Shown: in pieces, positions 1-8,747 of the stretch
Layout of the letters: every line of letters begins with the position of its first letter
Numbering within the stretch: the first letter of the stretch is position 1
NCBI GenBank assembly: GCA_028282705.1
Contig: JANQHI010000056.1
Coordinates: forward strand, 36,114 to 100,113
Direction of reading: 5' to 3'
Source of the DNA: Prolixibacteraceae bacterium
GTDB lineage: Bacteria > Bacteroidota > Bacteroidia > Bacteroidales > Prolixibacteraceae
DNA: 64,000 nucleotides
Translations under genes and position numbers: made by a program
The notes under the pieces: generated by a model
Database searches by the model: none
Seen by the model: the letters and a program-made list of their open reading frames with translations, nothing else
What the model was told of the DNA's origin: nothing

Positions 1-450
1 TGGCACAAGAGGTAATGGCAATTCCCTGTTCATATCAAACACCCCTTCATTGTGCAACCTGTCCAATATTTCTTTCCTTTTTAAAGACAGGTCACCAATG
101 GTATAGATGGGGTTAATATCCTTAACATTGAGGCTCATGCCATAGGCTTCATGAAACTCAACAGTAGTACTTATCAGAATTTTTAAGCCATCTGAAAAAC
201 TCCTGCCTGTTGTAGTTTCAAAATAAGGTTTTAACATCCTGTAAGTGTATGACCAGATGGTAGCCCTGGCTCGTGCTATAATTTCATCACTGGCATCATC
301 TTTTTCAACCAGTTCAAGGTAACAATGGCCAGCCCTGTTTTCTTTTAATTCACTGATTTCAGCTACCACCCAAACTGTGCCAGGAAGTGCTTCTGCCAAT
401 GTATCTTTTATCTGCCTGTTTAGTTCAAAAAGTGTTAGGTTCTCTGCCAT
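1..450 (-). CDS. xseA: Exodeoxyribonuclease VII large subunit, N-terminal part (runs off the window)
   Basis: The large subunit of exonuclease VII degrades single-stranded DNA in the cytoplasm together with the small subunit XseB. Translating the minus strand from the ATG at 450 gives 150 codons open to the window edge. They start with the family's N-terminal OB-fold: a LTLFELNRQIK beginning, then VWVVAEISELK, GHCYLELVEK, and later NVKDINPIYTIGDL and KRKEIL, all typical of XseA. The catalytic and coiled-coil parts lie outside the window. The start is 6 bases after the stop of the upstream protease gene, so the two are probably cotranscribed. The family call is confident. Confidence 0.9.
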   Translation of the reverse strand, partial: MAENLTLFELNRQIKDTLAEALPGTVWVVAEISELKENRAGHCYLELVEKDDASDEIIARARATIWSYTYRMLKPYFETTTGRSFSDGLKILISTTVEFHEAYGMSLNVKDINPIYTIGDLSLKRKEILDRLHNEGVFDMNRELPLPLVP

Positions 451-456
451 CAGGTT

Positions 457-2103
457 TTACTCTGTCTTTAACAGTTTTAATGTACTTGAAATATCTGAAG
501 TTGTCAGCCTGATAATTACTACACCAGGAGGTAAAATACTCAACTCATCTAACCTAAAGGTATTCCTGTTTGTAAATTCCCTTTTTATATATTTCACCCC
601 ATCAGTTGAAAAAATTTCTATTTTGATATTATCAACCAACTGCCTGTCTTCTTTTAACAATGTTACTTTTTCTGTAAATGGATTTGGGAATGCCCCCCAA
701 TCAGAACCTTCAAAAGGGTGTACAGAGGCTCTTTGTGCCTGTAACCAATCAGAAGCTGCTTTAAAGTCAGGTATCCCATATCCCAGTAAAGAATCAGGGT
801 TGTTAAACTGGTGTGCACTTTCTTCAATTGCCTGTTTTATTTCCATGTGGCTGAACTCAGGATAAGCCTGCCACAAACAGGCAGCCATTCCAGCCATAAC
901 AGGAGAAGAAAATGATGTACCATTTCCTTTTGTAATATTTCCAGCAATATTCTGATAGGCAGTCCCCCACCCTACAGCAGCCACATTAGGTTTAACAGTC
1001 CCATCAGCAGCAGGACCAAAAGAGCTGAATGATGCTTTTAGCCCTTCAGCATTTACAGCCCCCACACATATCACACTATCCCCATCAGAAGGGGCAGTAA
1101 TGTAATGCCAGGCTTTATTGCCTGAATTTCCTGCACTATTGAATACCAATATACCTTTTGAAACTGCCATATCTGCTGCAATGGTTACCCGTGTTGTATT
1201 CCCATCCATTTCCTGGTAGGTGTGGTTCATTGATGGATCATCAAAAATGGAATATCCCAAAGAGGCATTGATTATATCGACCCCAACACTATCAGCAAAC
1301 TCGGCTCCCACTACCCAGTTATCTTCTTCAATAAGGTACTCTGAACCACCATCTTCTGTCCTGATCAGCCAATAAGAAGCACCAGGTGCAGTGCCTATAA
1401 GCTGCCCAGGTAAATTGGCTGCCATAATTGACCATACTGAAGTCCCATGGCTATGCTGGCTAAAAACCTCTGGGCTAAAACCAACAAAATCTTTCCATCC
1501 CAGCACCTGGTTATTGTCCCAAGCAGATCCAAAAGCTGATAATTGGTTTGCATTGGTAAAACCAGCATCAAGGACAGCAATATGGATGCCTTCTCCCTTG
1601 TATCCATTGTCATGTAAATAGTGCCCATTGATCTGGGAAACCTGAGAAACAGATGCCCCATAAAAAGCAGAATCTATGATGGGGTTACCATCTTCAGAAC
1701 CAAACTTGGCAACCTTTGCTGCTTTTTCCATTACCTGGTTTTTGGTTACCTCATATTCCTTTACAAAAGGCAATTGGTTTAAGTTTCCTATAAAATCCAA
1801 AGATCCTGTTTTTACAGTTACCCCATTCAACCATTTGGAGGAATGTACCAACTCCGCACCTAAATCCAAAATTGCTGATATATAATCAGGAGATACTGGG
1901 AGGTCTGTTTCATCAATGGGAATATTCATTTTCTCCCTTCTTTCAATAGCCCTTTCTGATAGGAATTCTTCAGGTTTGTTTACAGAAAAAGTAGTCCCTG
2001 CTTTGTCTTTAAAGCCAATCCAATAATAGGTTTGCCCATTGCAAAATCCATAAGAAAATACAATGAATAACAGAGTAAAAATGCTATTGAATAAAGTTTT
2101 CAT
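457..2103 (-). CDS. Secreted subtilisin-like (S8) serine protease with T9SS sorting domain
   Basis: A 548-residue secreted endopeptidase. A signal peptide covers about residues 1-23. The S8 catalytic triad is visible: Asp179 in AVLDAGF, His219 in SQHSHGTS and Ser397 in GTSFSSP, with the oxyanion Asn326 in SAGNSG. About the last 80 residues begin with FPNPF and have the beta-sandwich look of a type A type IX secretion sorting domain. The protein should therefore cross the outer membrane by T9SS and be released or anchored on the surface. Its stop lies 6 bases from the xseA start. A Bacteroidota -7 element (TATATTTG, minus strand) lies 27 bases upstream of the start codon. The substrate is unknown. 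Confidence 0.92.
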   Translation of the reverse strand: MKTLFNSIFTLLFIVFSYGFCNGQTYYWIGFKDKAGTTFSVNKPEEFLSERAIERREKMNIPIDETDLPVSPDYISAILDLGAELVHSSKWLNGVTVKTGSLDFIGNLNQLPFVKEYEVTKNQVMEKAAKVAKFGSEDGNPIIDSAFYGASVSQVSQINGHYLHDNGYKGEGIHIAVLDAGFTNANQLSAFGSAWDNNQVLGWKDFVGFSPEVFSQHSHGTSVWSIMAANLPGQLIGTAPGASYWLIRTEDGGSEYLIEEDNWVVGAEFADSVGVDIINASLGYSIFDDPSMNHTYQEMDGNTTRVTIAADMAVSKGILVFNSAGNSGNKAWHYITAPSDGDSVICVGAVNAEGLKASFSSFGPAADGTVKPNVAAVGWGTAYQNIAGNITKGNGTSFSSPVMAGMAACLWQAYPEFSHMEIKQAIEESAHQFNNPDSLLGYGIPDFKAASDWLQAQRASVHPFEGSDWGAFPNPFTEKVTLLKEDRQLVDNIKIEIFSTDGVKYIKREFTNRNTFRLDELSILPPGVVIIRLTTSDISSTLKLLKTE

Positions 2104-2129
2104 TATTACAGGTAACTCTTCAGGTAAAT

Positions 2130-2137
2130 CAAATATA
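2130..2137 (-). promoter_or_regulatory. Candidate -7 element for the protease/xseA operon
   Basis: On the minus strand this reads TATATTTG, a match to the Bacteroidota -7 consensus TAnnTTTG, 27 bases before the protease ATG. No clear TTG lies at the -33 distance, so the call rests on one element and position. Confidence 0.45.
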
Positions 2138-2198
2138 CAATAGTTTTACCCTTTTTTGTAATGAAATGTTTAGGAAAATTATAGGGGACACAAGGATT

Positions 2199-2993
2199 TT
2201 ACCTATGGATTTTCATGTTCCTCATATATTCTTCAGGGTTCTGCATAAATTTTTCAGGATCCTTTATTTTCACATCCCTCTGTTCCAATTTTTCAAAACC
2301 CAGGTTTTGAATGCTATCCATAACCTGTGGGTTGAGCAGGCTTCCATGCCCATATTTCAAGGTATACTGTAGTTCCCCCTTGTTATTAAAGTATTTCCAA
2401 TCTCCATGGCGCTTGTTATCAGCATAAAAAGCATCCAACTCCATAACCCCATTTTCAAAGTAGCTTACACAAAACCCATCACGTTTGCCTTGCTTAAACA
2501 TACATTCCATATAAGGTTTTCCATCCTTGAAAAAAGCCTGGTATTTACCATGTTTCACACCATTATCCCATTCTGCCATCTCCAGGGTTTCACCTGATTG
2601 ATAATATATTTTTTCTACCCCTTGTTTTACCCCATTGGCAAAATGGCTTTCTGAAACCACCCTTTTCTCTTTATAAAATTTCCAAGAGCCTTCTTTCTTT
2701 TCAGCAACAAAATTCCCTTTAGCTATTAGTTTTCCTTTTAGGGTATACAGTTCTGCAAAAGCAGAATCTGATGTTTTTGAATAGGTTATCAAAGCCTGCA
2801 ATTTCCCATTGTCATGATACCTTTTCCAGACACCTACTGGCTGGTTGTCTTTAAAACCACCCTCATACTTTAACTTGCCATTTTGATGGTATTTTTTCCA
2901 TTCTCCCTGCCTGTTACCCTTTTCATCAAACTGATTGACTTGACCCCATGCAAACACAGGGATAAATAGCATAAGTAAGATTATTCCTTTCAT
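2199..2993 (-). CDS. Secreted MORN-variant (YwqK-type) repeat protein
   Basis: A 264-residue protein with a signal peptide (about residues 1-17) followed by repeated units of about 22-25 residues of the form G-x-W-K-x-Y-x-x-x-G-K-L. These are MORN-variant repeats, found in many exported Bacteroidota proteins. They usually form an elongated beta structure, and no catalytic role can be inferred. Databases often label such proteins as YwqK-family antitoxin, but there is no toxin partner here and the protein carries a signal peptide. It stands alone between the protease and the PUL. Its function is unknown. Confidence 0.75.
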   Translation of the reverse strand: MKGIILLMLFIPVFAWGQVNQFDEKGNRQGEWKKYHQNGKLKYEGGFKDNQPVGVWKRYHDNGKLQALITYSKTSDSAFAELYTLKGKLIAKGNFVAEKKEGSWKFYKEKRVVSESHFANGVKQGVEKIYYQSGETLEMAEWDNGVKHGKYQAFFKDGKPYMECMFKQGKRDGFCVSYFENGVMELDAFYADNKRHGDWKYFNNKGELQYTLKYGHGSLLNPQVMDSIQNLGFEKLEQRDVKIKDPEKFMQNPEEYMRNMKIHR

Positions 2994-3128
2994 TGAAATG
3001 TTTTTCTAATAGAACCATAAAAATAGTGAATTATTTTATCAGGAATGATCTCATTATATCAGCAAGCCCTGGTTAATTGTAAACACCATTAAACTATTTT
3101 CAAACATTTAAGCTGCTTCTGTCCATTT

Positions 3129-4214
3129 TTATTTTTCATTCCACAAAATAGGGAACAGTTTATCAGAAGCTTTTAGGTAGGTATCTTTTGAAATTTCTTT
3201 TTGCCAGTTTTTACTAACATAATCACTAGCCTGTATCCTTGTGTCACAAGAACTGAAAGGTGGGTTCTGCCACATATCCTGAACCCTCCAGTTAACATTT
3301 ATGTAGGACACTGCTTTTATCAATCGTGGGTTTCTATTGATTGTCTGAAACAGTTGTTTAAACCATTGATCCCAGGCTTTTTTAGCCTGCTCTGGATTAT
3401 CAAAATCACACTCAGGGGTTGATTCTAACCCATCAAAAACAGGGGTTGCTTCAGCAATAAAAACAGGTTTATGATGATCTTTAGCAAAATCTAAAAGGGG
3501 TTTAGCCTCCTTATGATGGTTAAAAAATGAATACCCACACCAATCCACATATTCATCGCCAGGGTACCATTTTTCATATTCTTCATAAGATGTCCCCCAG
3601 CCAACTGATTGCCAAACAAAAGCTACATTTTCAACATGCAGGCTGTCAAACCTATCTTTTACCCTTTTAAAAGCAACAACAAAGCTTTCCCTGTCATAAT
3701 GGTTCCAAGCATGACCATCAAATTCATAACCTGTTCTTAAAAAAACAGGGCGTTTGCCTAATGACTTAACCCATGTTGCCAGGCTATCAATCATATGGTC
3801 ATACTCACCCCTTGCTACTGCTTTTTCATGGTTAACCAGTTCCAACCCAATAGCCAATGCACTATTTTTAAGGTCAAGGTCATTTACCTGTAATTGCATA
3901 TTACAATCACCAGACCCCCAGTTATCTGTTTCCCAAATACCATCAAGCCCCCTGTAAATTTTCCCAAAAGAAACATCACCAGGACGTAAATTTGTGTACA
4001 TGGTAAAACCTCCTGGGGCCTCAAAATGATCCAGGTACCCATCAGAGTAACCTTGTACACCACCAATAGCCCCTAAATCTTGCCCAATAAAAAGTATACA
4101 CTTCCCATCAGGTGGTTCAAATTTTGCCCTTTTTTCATCAGACCTGTTAAATGAATAGTTATTGCACCCAATAAAAATAAACAACCCCACAAATAGAATA
4201 AATACATCCCTCAT
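3129..4214 (-). CDS. GH26-like glycoside hydrolase lipoprotein (copy A)
   Basis: A 361-residue predicted lipoprotein (lipobox ending at Cys17) with a GH26-like catalytic domain over most of its length. The two retaining-mechanism glutamates can be placed: Glu164 in GYEFDGHAW as acid/base and Glu255 in VFIAEATP as nucleophile. GH26 contains endo-beta-mannanases, lichenases and endo-beta-1,3-xylanases. The neighbours (GH43 and a sugar porter) favour a xylan substrate, which is inference. It is the last gene of the PUL operon, 11 bases after the GH43 gene. It is homologous along its length to the copy at 7456-8571, so the operon has two divergent paralogues. It probably acts at the cell surface. 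Confidence 0.8.
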   Translation of the reverse strand: MRDVFILFVGLFIFIGCNNYSFNRSDEKRAKFEPPDGKCILFIGQDLGAIGGVQGYSDGYLDHFEAPGGFTMYTNLRPGDVSFGKIYRGLDGIWETDNWGSGDCNMQLQVNDLDLKNSALAIGLELVNHEKAVARGEYDHMIDSLATWVKSLGKRPVFLRTGYEFDGHAWNHYDRESFVVAFKRVKDRFDSLHVENVAFVWQSVGWGTSYEEYEKWYPGDEYVDWCGYSFFNHHKEAKPLLDFAKDHHKPVFIAEATPVFDGLESTPECDFDNPEQAKKAWDQWFKQLFQTINRNPRLIKAVSYINVNWRVQDMWQNPPFSSCDTRIQASDYVSKNWQKEISKDTYLKASDKLFPILWNEK

Positions 4215-4225
4215 TTTAAAACAGT

Positions 4226-5827
4226 TTAGAGTTCAACATATTCAAACCAATCAAAATCGGCATATTTCTTTAACCCTGATAAATCCTGGCAACAAATACC
4301 TGCAAATGCACCTGTAAAAGCAGCCCTGTAATGAAGCCCATTATCCCTTACATAGTCATCAGACAAAATGCTTGCATCAAGTACAGGCCCCAGTTTTTCC
4401 CATTTTCCCTCATTTAAAGAATAATAAAACTGAAGGCTTTCCCTATTCATTACCCCTTTCAAACATACCTTTGATTGCCCAGTAATATCAACAGGTTGCT
4501 CAAGGGGTTCACTAAAATTCCCATTATCTGCTGATATTATCTGGATATATTTCATGTCAGCCTCTCCATTGTAACTTACATGTGCATAATGCATATGCAT
4601 GGTATTGTAATAAAATACCAACCCTGCCATTTGCTGGAAATTTTCAGGTTCAAATTCCAGGCAGGTCGAAACTTCAACATGAAAGGCTTGAACCCTCCTG
4701 GCTACAAGGCTCTGCTCATGAACAGAACAAAGTGATTCCCTTCCATACAGCCTTAAAAAACCAGGCCTTTCTTTCAGGCTTGCCCAATCATCAGTAATAG
4801 GAACCCTCAATGAAGAAAAATTTACATCCAGCTTTTTATTTTCGAAATCATCTTTTGGGGGAGTATCAGGAAATTCAAAAGCAGGCAGGTTAGGGGCATT
4901 AATATACTCCTGTGGTTCATTAGAACCATGTTCCAAATAGGGCCAACCATCTTTTTCCCATATAATTTTCTGGATACATGTTTCCCTACCCAATGTGCAC
5001 CTGCCTAATTTTGTGAGCGGGCGCCCCCCAAGGTGTACCAAATACCATTCTCCATGTTGGGTTTCAACCAGATCACCATGCCCAGATTTTTGAATTTCTA
5101 AACCAGGATTATCCCTTGCTGAAACCAATGGGTTTCCCGGATGGATTTCATAAGGACCTTCTATGTTTTTTGAACGTGCAATAGAAACAGCATGCCCATA
5201 TTCTGTGCCCCCTTCAGCAGTTACCAGGTAATAATATCCATTTAGTTTGTAGATGTGTGGTCCTTCAGTAACCCCCAACTCACTACCTGCAAATATGTTT
5301 TTCATAGCCCCTACTAATTGTTTTTTTTCGTGTGAATATTCCTGAAGGATAATACCACCAAAGAACTTCCCACCCCTGTGGTCAACCAATAGGCTTGTAA
5401 ACCATTTCCTCCCATTGTCATCATGAAAAAGTGAGCCATCGAAACCTCTGCTGCCAAGAAAAACAGGTCCACTCCACTCGCCTGACTCAACATTATTTGT
5501 TGTAACCAGGTAGGTAGGGGTATCTTTCCATACCCCATCAAAGGTTTTTACATTAGAATACACCAGGTAAAAAATACCTTCAGAATAAGTTAAACAAGGA
5601 GCCCAAACCCCACATGAGCCTGGAGCTCCTTTCATATCCAATAACCTTCTCTCATGTAATGCATGCCCAATTAAATGCCAGTTTCTAAGGTCTTTTGAAT
5701 GGTGTATCTGTACCCCAGGGAACCATTCAAAAGTTGATGTGGCAATGTAATAGTCATTCCCAACCCTGACTATAGAAGGGTCAGGATTAAAACCAGGTAT
5801 AATTGGGTTCTTTATTTTATCTTTCAT
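4226..5827 (-). CDS. GH43 beta-xylosidase/arabinofuranosidase-like enzyme
   Basis: A 533-residue enzyme of the classic GH43 layout: a five-bladed propeller over about residues 1-310 and a C-terminal beta-sandwich of about 200 residues, as in two-domain beta-xylosidases. Catalytic residues fit: Asp16 in NPDPSIV (base), Asp130 in GFDGSLF (pKa modulator) and Glu188 in VTEGPHIY (acid). No signal peptide is visible, so it probably works in the cytoplasm on short oligosaccharides brought in by the adjacent transporter, whose gene ends 6 bases before this start. The exact substrate (xylo- or arabino-oligosaccharide) cannot be read from sequence alone. Confidence 0.88.
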   Translation of the reverse strand: MKDKIKNPIIPGFNPDPSIVRVGNDYYIATSTFEWFPGVQIHHSKDLRNWHLIGHALHERRLLDMKGAPGSCGVWAPCLTYSEGIFYLVYSNVKTFDGVWKDTPTYLVTTNNVESGEWSGPVFLGSRGFDGSLFHDDNGRKWFTSLLVDHRGGKFFGGIILQEYSHEKKQLVGAMKNIFAGSELGVTEGPHIYKLNGYYYLVTAEGGTEYGHAVSIARSKNIEGPYEIHPGNPLVSARDNPGLEIQKSGHGDLVETQHGEWYLVHLGGRPLTKLGRCTLGRETCIQKIIWEKDGWPYLEHGSNEPQEYINAPNLPAFEFPDTPPKDDFENKKLDVNFSSLRVPITDDWASLKERPGFLRLYGRESLCSVHEQSLVARRVQAFHVEVSTCLEFEPENFQQMAGLVFYYNTMHMHYAHVSYNGEADMKYIQIISADNGNFSEPLEQPVDITGQSKVCLKGVMNRESLQFYYSLNEGKWEKLGPVLDASILSDDYVRDNGLHYRAAFTGAFAGICCQDLSGLKKYADFDWFEYVEL

Positions 5828-5833
5828 AATTTG

Positions 5834-7459
5834 TCAATTCTTTACCAACTCAGCTTCAATCTCTTCCAATGTTTTGCCTTTTGTTTCAGGAAACCATTTT
5901 ACCACCATAAGAATAAATACAAACAACAACCCACCATATATTAAAAAAGTAGTTCCAGACCCCAGGTATTCCAGTTCAATAGGGAAAATAGTGGTAACCA
6001 CAAAGCTTGTGACCCCATTTAAAGTACTGGCAATTGACATTCCCAACCCACGAATTTTCCCAGGGAATATTTCAGATAAAAGTGCCCAGGTAATTGGACC
6101 TAATGAAATAGCAAAACCCATTACAAAACCAAGGATAGCAACCATCACTAATACTGAATTGATTGATATGGAAGCATCTAATAATGCACCTTTATATTTT
6201 GAGTAAGTCAAAGCTGTTTGCTTTTGAATGGTAATTGCCCCTTCCTGATTGTTGGAAATAATCTTTTCATTTATATCTGATTCAAACTGTTTAAAAAACT
6301 TCACTTCACTAGTGTATTCAATATTTTCATATCCCCTTAAAATGCCTTCAATTAATTGGGCTTCCTCCTGGTTTTTAATAGGAGCCACAATGGATTCTAT
6401 GCCCTCCTTACTTACTTTGTATGTGGAAGAATAAAAAGCTGCAGAAGAAACCAATACAGAGGCAGCCATAACAGCCACTCCTATCAGCAGTAAAGGTTTC
6501 CTTCCCAGCTTGTCTATAAACAACATGGACACAATGGTCATTACCACCATTGAGATGCCCACAATATTTGACATAAAAAATGAACCAGACCCTCCAAAGC
6601 CTGCTAACCTAAAAATACGCGGGACAAAAAACATTACAGAGTTAAACCCTGTTGCCATTTGAAAGAAAGCTATGCTAAATGCCACCAGCAAGATCAGGCG
6701 CATGGGCTTGCTAAAAACCTGTACCCATTGCTCTCTGTATGAAGGCTTTTTAGCTTTTCCCTTTGTTGGTTTTAATGAGGACTCAATTTTTTGAAGCTCC
6801 TCACTGGCAGTTTCCCTGTTAAATTTTGCAAGGACCTTTTTGGCTTTTTCACTTTTCCCATTTTCCACAAGCCACCTGGGGCTTTCTGGCACCATAAATA
6901 ACAGGAAGAAATAAATGCCCGGAATTATAAAACCAGCACCCAACATCCACCTCCAAATCAGGGCAGGGTCAGTAACCATTTTTAATATAAAGGTATTTAT
7001 GAGGTAAGCCAGCAAAAAACCAATACCAATATTTAGTTGGTTGAATGATACCAGGAACCCTCTTTTTTCGGGAGGGGCAAACTCAGCAATAAACAGAGGG
7101 ACAACCACCAATGAAAAGCCAATGCCCAACCCACCAATAAACCTAGAGGCCAGCAAAAACAGATAGCTGTTTGCCATGGCACTCCCGAGTGTACAAAATG
7201 AAAAAAGGAAAGCAGCCAATAACAAGATTTTTTTACGCCCAATTTTATCACTTAATGTCCCTGCTACAAATGTCCCAATAAAGGTTGCCAACATGGCTAT
7301 ACTGACACCAAGGCCTTCTAAAAAAGAGCCTACTTTCAGGTCAAAATAAAGCCTGTAAAATTCACTTGCGCCTGAGATATTAGCTGATAGTCCTAATAAC
7401 AGCCCTCCAATTGAAACAATAAAAGCTATGAGATATGTGTACCAAACTTTATGTTTCAT
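5834..7459 (-). CDS. Sugar porter MFS transporter (xylose/hexose permease type)
   Basis: A 541-residue inner-membrane sugar:H+ symporter of the MFS sugar porter family. Twelve membrane segments can be traced. Family signatures are present: SDKIGRKK and DKLGRKP between helices 2-3 and 8-9, PESPRWLVENGK after helix 6, and PETKGKTLEEIE near the end. Family members are usually about 460-490 residues. The extra length is a hydrophilic insertion of about 75 residues around 350-425, between late helices. The start overlaps the stop of the upstream GH26-like gene by 4 bases (ATGA), so they are translationally coupled. It most likely imports the pentose or short sugar released by the PUL. Confidence 0.88.
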   Translation of the reverse strand: MKHKVWYTYLIAFIVSIGGLLLGLSANISGASEFYRLYFDLKVGSFLEGLGVSIAMLATFIGTFVAGTLSDKIGRKKILLLAAFLFSFCTLGSAMANSYLFLLASRFIGGLGIGFSLVVVPLFIAEFAPPEKRGFLVSFNQLNIGIGFLLAYLINTFILKMVTDPALIWRWMLGAGFIIPGIYFFLLFMVPESPRWLVENGKSEKAKKVLAKFNRETASEELQKIESSLKPTKGKAKKPSYREQWVQVFSKPMRLILLVAFSIAFFQMATGFNSVMFFVPRIFRLAGFGGSGSFFMSNIVGISMVVMTIVSMLFIDKLGRKPLLLIGVAVMAASVLVSSAAFYSSTYKVSKEGIESIVAPIKNQEEAQLIEGILRGYENIEYTSEVKFFKQFESDINEKIISNNQEGAITIQKQTALTYSKYKGALLDASISINSVLVMVAILGFVMGFAISLGPITWALLSEIFPGKIRGLGMSIASTLNGVTSFVVTTIFPIELEYLGSGTTFLIYGGLLFVFILMVVKWFPETKGKTLEEIEAELVKN

Positions 7460-8571
7460 TCCTTGGCATTATTATTCCATAGCAGGTTGAAAAGCTGGGT
7501 AGTTGGTTTTAAGTACCTTTCTTTTGAAACCTCATTTGCCCATTTTTCACTCACATAGCCACTTTTTTGTATCCTTGAGTCAACCTGGTTAAAAGTAGCA
7601 TTATCAACCCACATGGGCTCTGAGGGCCAATCAGTATTGATATAAGAAAATGCTTTTAAAACATCCTGGTTATCTTCCAGTTTTTTAAAGAAAGGTGCAT
7701 ACCATTCATCCCACATTTTTTTAGCAATTTCAGGCTTTTTAATATCTGTATCATAATAAACATTGGTAAGCCCTTCCTGAAAAACAGGGGTCAGTTCAGC
7801 AATAAAAACAGGTTTTCCATGCTTCCTTGCAAATTTGATCATTTCATCATCAGGATGTGCAAAATAAGTGTATCCACACCAATCCACATATTCATCACCA
7901 GGATACCAATCCTCCATTTCTTCCATTGGGGTCAACACTCCTTTTGACTGCCATACAAAAGCTACATTTTCAACCTTCATTTCACGGAATTTATCCACAA
8001 TATGATGCCAGGACTTCAGGTAATATTCACGATCATAGTGGTTCCATTCATGCCCATCAAACTCATATCCTATCCGCAAAAAAACAGGCCTTTCGCCCAA
8101 TGACTTTATCCAGTTAGCCAGGTTTTCAATCAAATTGTCATGGACTCCTTCTGCTACATTTTTTTCATGGTCAACAAAGCTTAAACCAATCGCTACCAGG
8201 CAATTCTCAAAGCCAGGCTGTTTTATTTGAAAGTCAAGGTAGCTATCACCAGACCCCCAGTTAGCCATTGAAAAAATGCCATCATTCCCTTGTAACACAT
8301 GGCCAAAACTTTCTGCCCCTGGAGAAAAATTGGTGTACCCAGTAATTCCTGCTGGGATATCCAAATAATCACAATACCCATCATTATATCCTTCAACCCC
8401 ACCAATGGCGGGCATATCCTGCCCTATAAAAAACAGGCATTTACCATCCTGTGGTTCAAATTTTGCTAATGTTTTTCCTTCAGTTTTTCCCTGGTTAACA
8501 ACATTCTTATTGTTGCACCCACACAATATTCCTGTTAAAACAATAAGGCTAATTACTATCTTAATATTCAT
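7456..8571 (-). CDS. GH26-like glycoside hydrolase lipoprotein (copy B)
   Basis: A 371-residue predicted lipoprotein (lipobox ending at Cys19), homologous to the GH26-like protein at 3129-4214. It shares IGQDxxAIGGVxGYxDGY near the N terminus, Glu170 in GYEFDGHEW (acid/base) and Glu259 in VFIAELTP (nucleophile). The segment after VWQS differs between copies (GVLTPMEEME here, GWGTSYEEYE in copy A), which may alter the substrate cleft. It is the first enzyme gene after the hairpin that follows susD and overlaps the transporter gene by 4 bases. Two paralogous endo-enzymes with different clefts could cut different linkages or chain lengths. Confidence 0.8.
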   Translation of the reverse strand: MNIKIVISLIVLTGILCGCNNKNVVNQGKTEGKTLAKFEPQDGKCLFFIGQDMPAIGGVEGYNDGYCDYLDIPAGITGYTNFSPGAESFGHVLQGNDGIFSMANWGSGDSYLDFQIKQPGFENCLVAIGLSFVDHEKNVAEGVHDNLIENLANWIKSLGERPVFLRIGYEFDGHEWNHYDREYYLKSWHHIVDKFREMKVENVAFVWQSKGVLTPMEEMEDWYPGDEYVDWCGYTYFAHPDDEMIKFARKHGKPVFIAELTPVFQEGLTNVYYDTDIKKPEIAKKMWDEWYAPFFKKLEDNQDVLKAFSYINTDWPSEPMWVDNATFNQVDSRIQKSGYVSEKWANEVSKERYLKPTTQLFNLLWNNNAKE

Positions 8572-8705
8572 ATCCTTCTATTTAATTTTCAATTGGTAAA
8601 TTCCCCTATGGAAACCTATTTTGCAAATACCTTCTTATTTAAACTACTAAAACAAAAATGGTTTTTCCTACCTCACAGAAGTTCATAAACCAATCTTTTA
8701 AAACT

Positions 8706-8735
8706 GCACCCACTGAAGTTTTGTCCTCCAGTGGG
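8706..8735 (-). terminator. Hairpin between susD and the downstream enzyme genes
   Basis: Read on the minus strand, CCCACTG and CAGTGGG form the core of an about 10-bp stem with one wobble pair and a 7-base loop, followed by a short T-containing stretch. It lies directly after the susD stop. It may act as a partial terminator or as an mRNA-stabilizing structure that lets susCD be expressed more highly than the enzyme genes. The T tract is weak, so read-through is likely. Confidence 0.55.
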
Positions 8736-8747
8736 GCAATTTATTTA

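Noticed and set aside
377..865. A 162-codon plus-strand open frame opposite the protease gene
   Set aside because: It lies antisense to a gene with clear catalytic motifs and a sorting domain, and its translation looks like no protein family.
2199..2993. A toxin-antitoxin system, because such proteins are labelled YwqK antitoxin
   Set aside because: The protein has a signal peptide and MORN repeats, and there is no toxin gene beside it.
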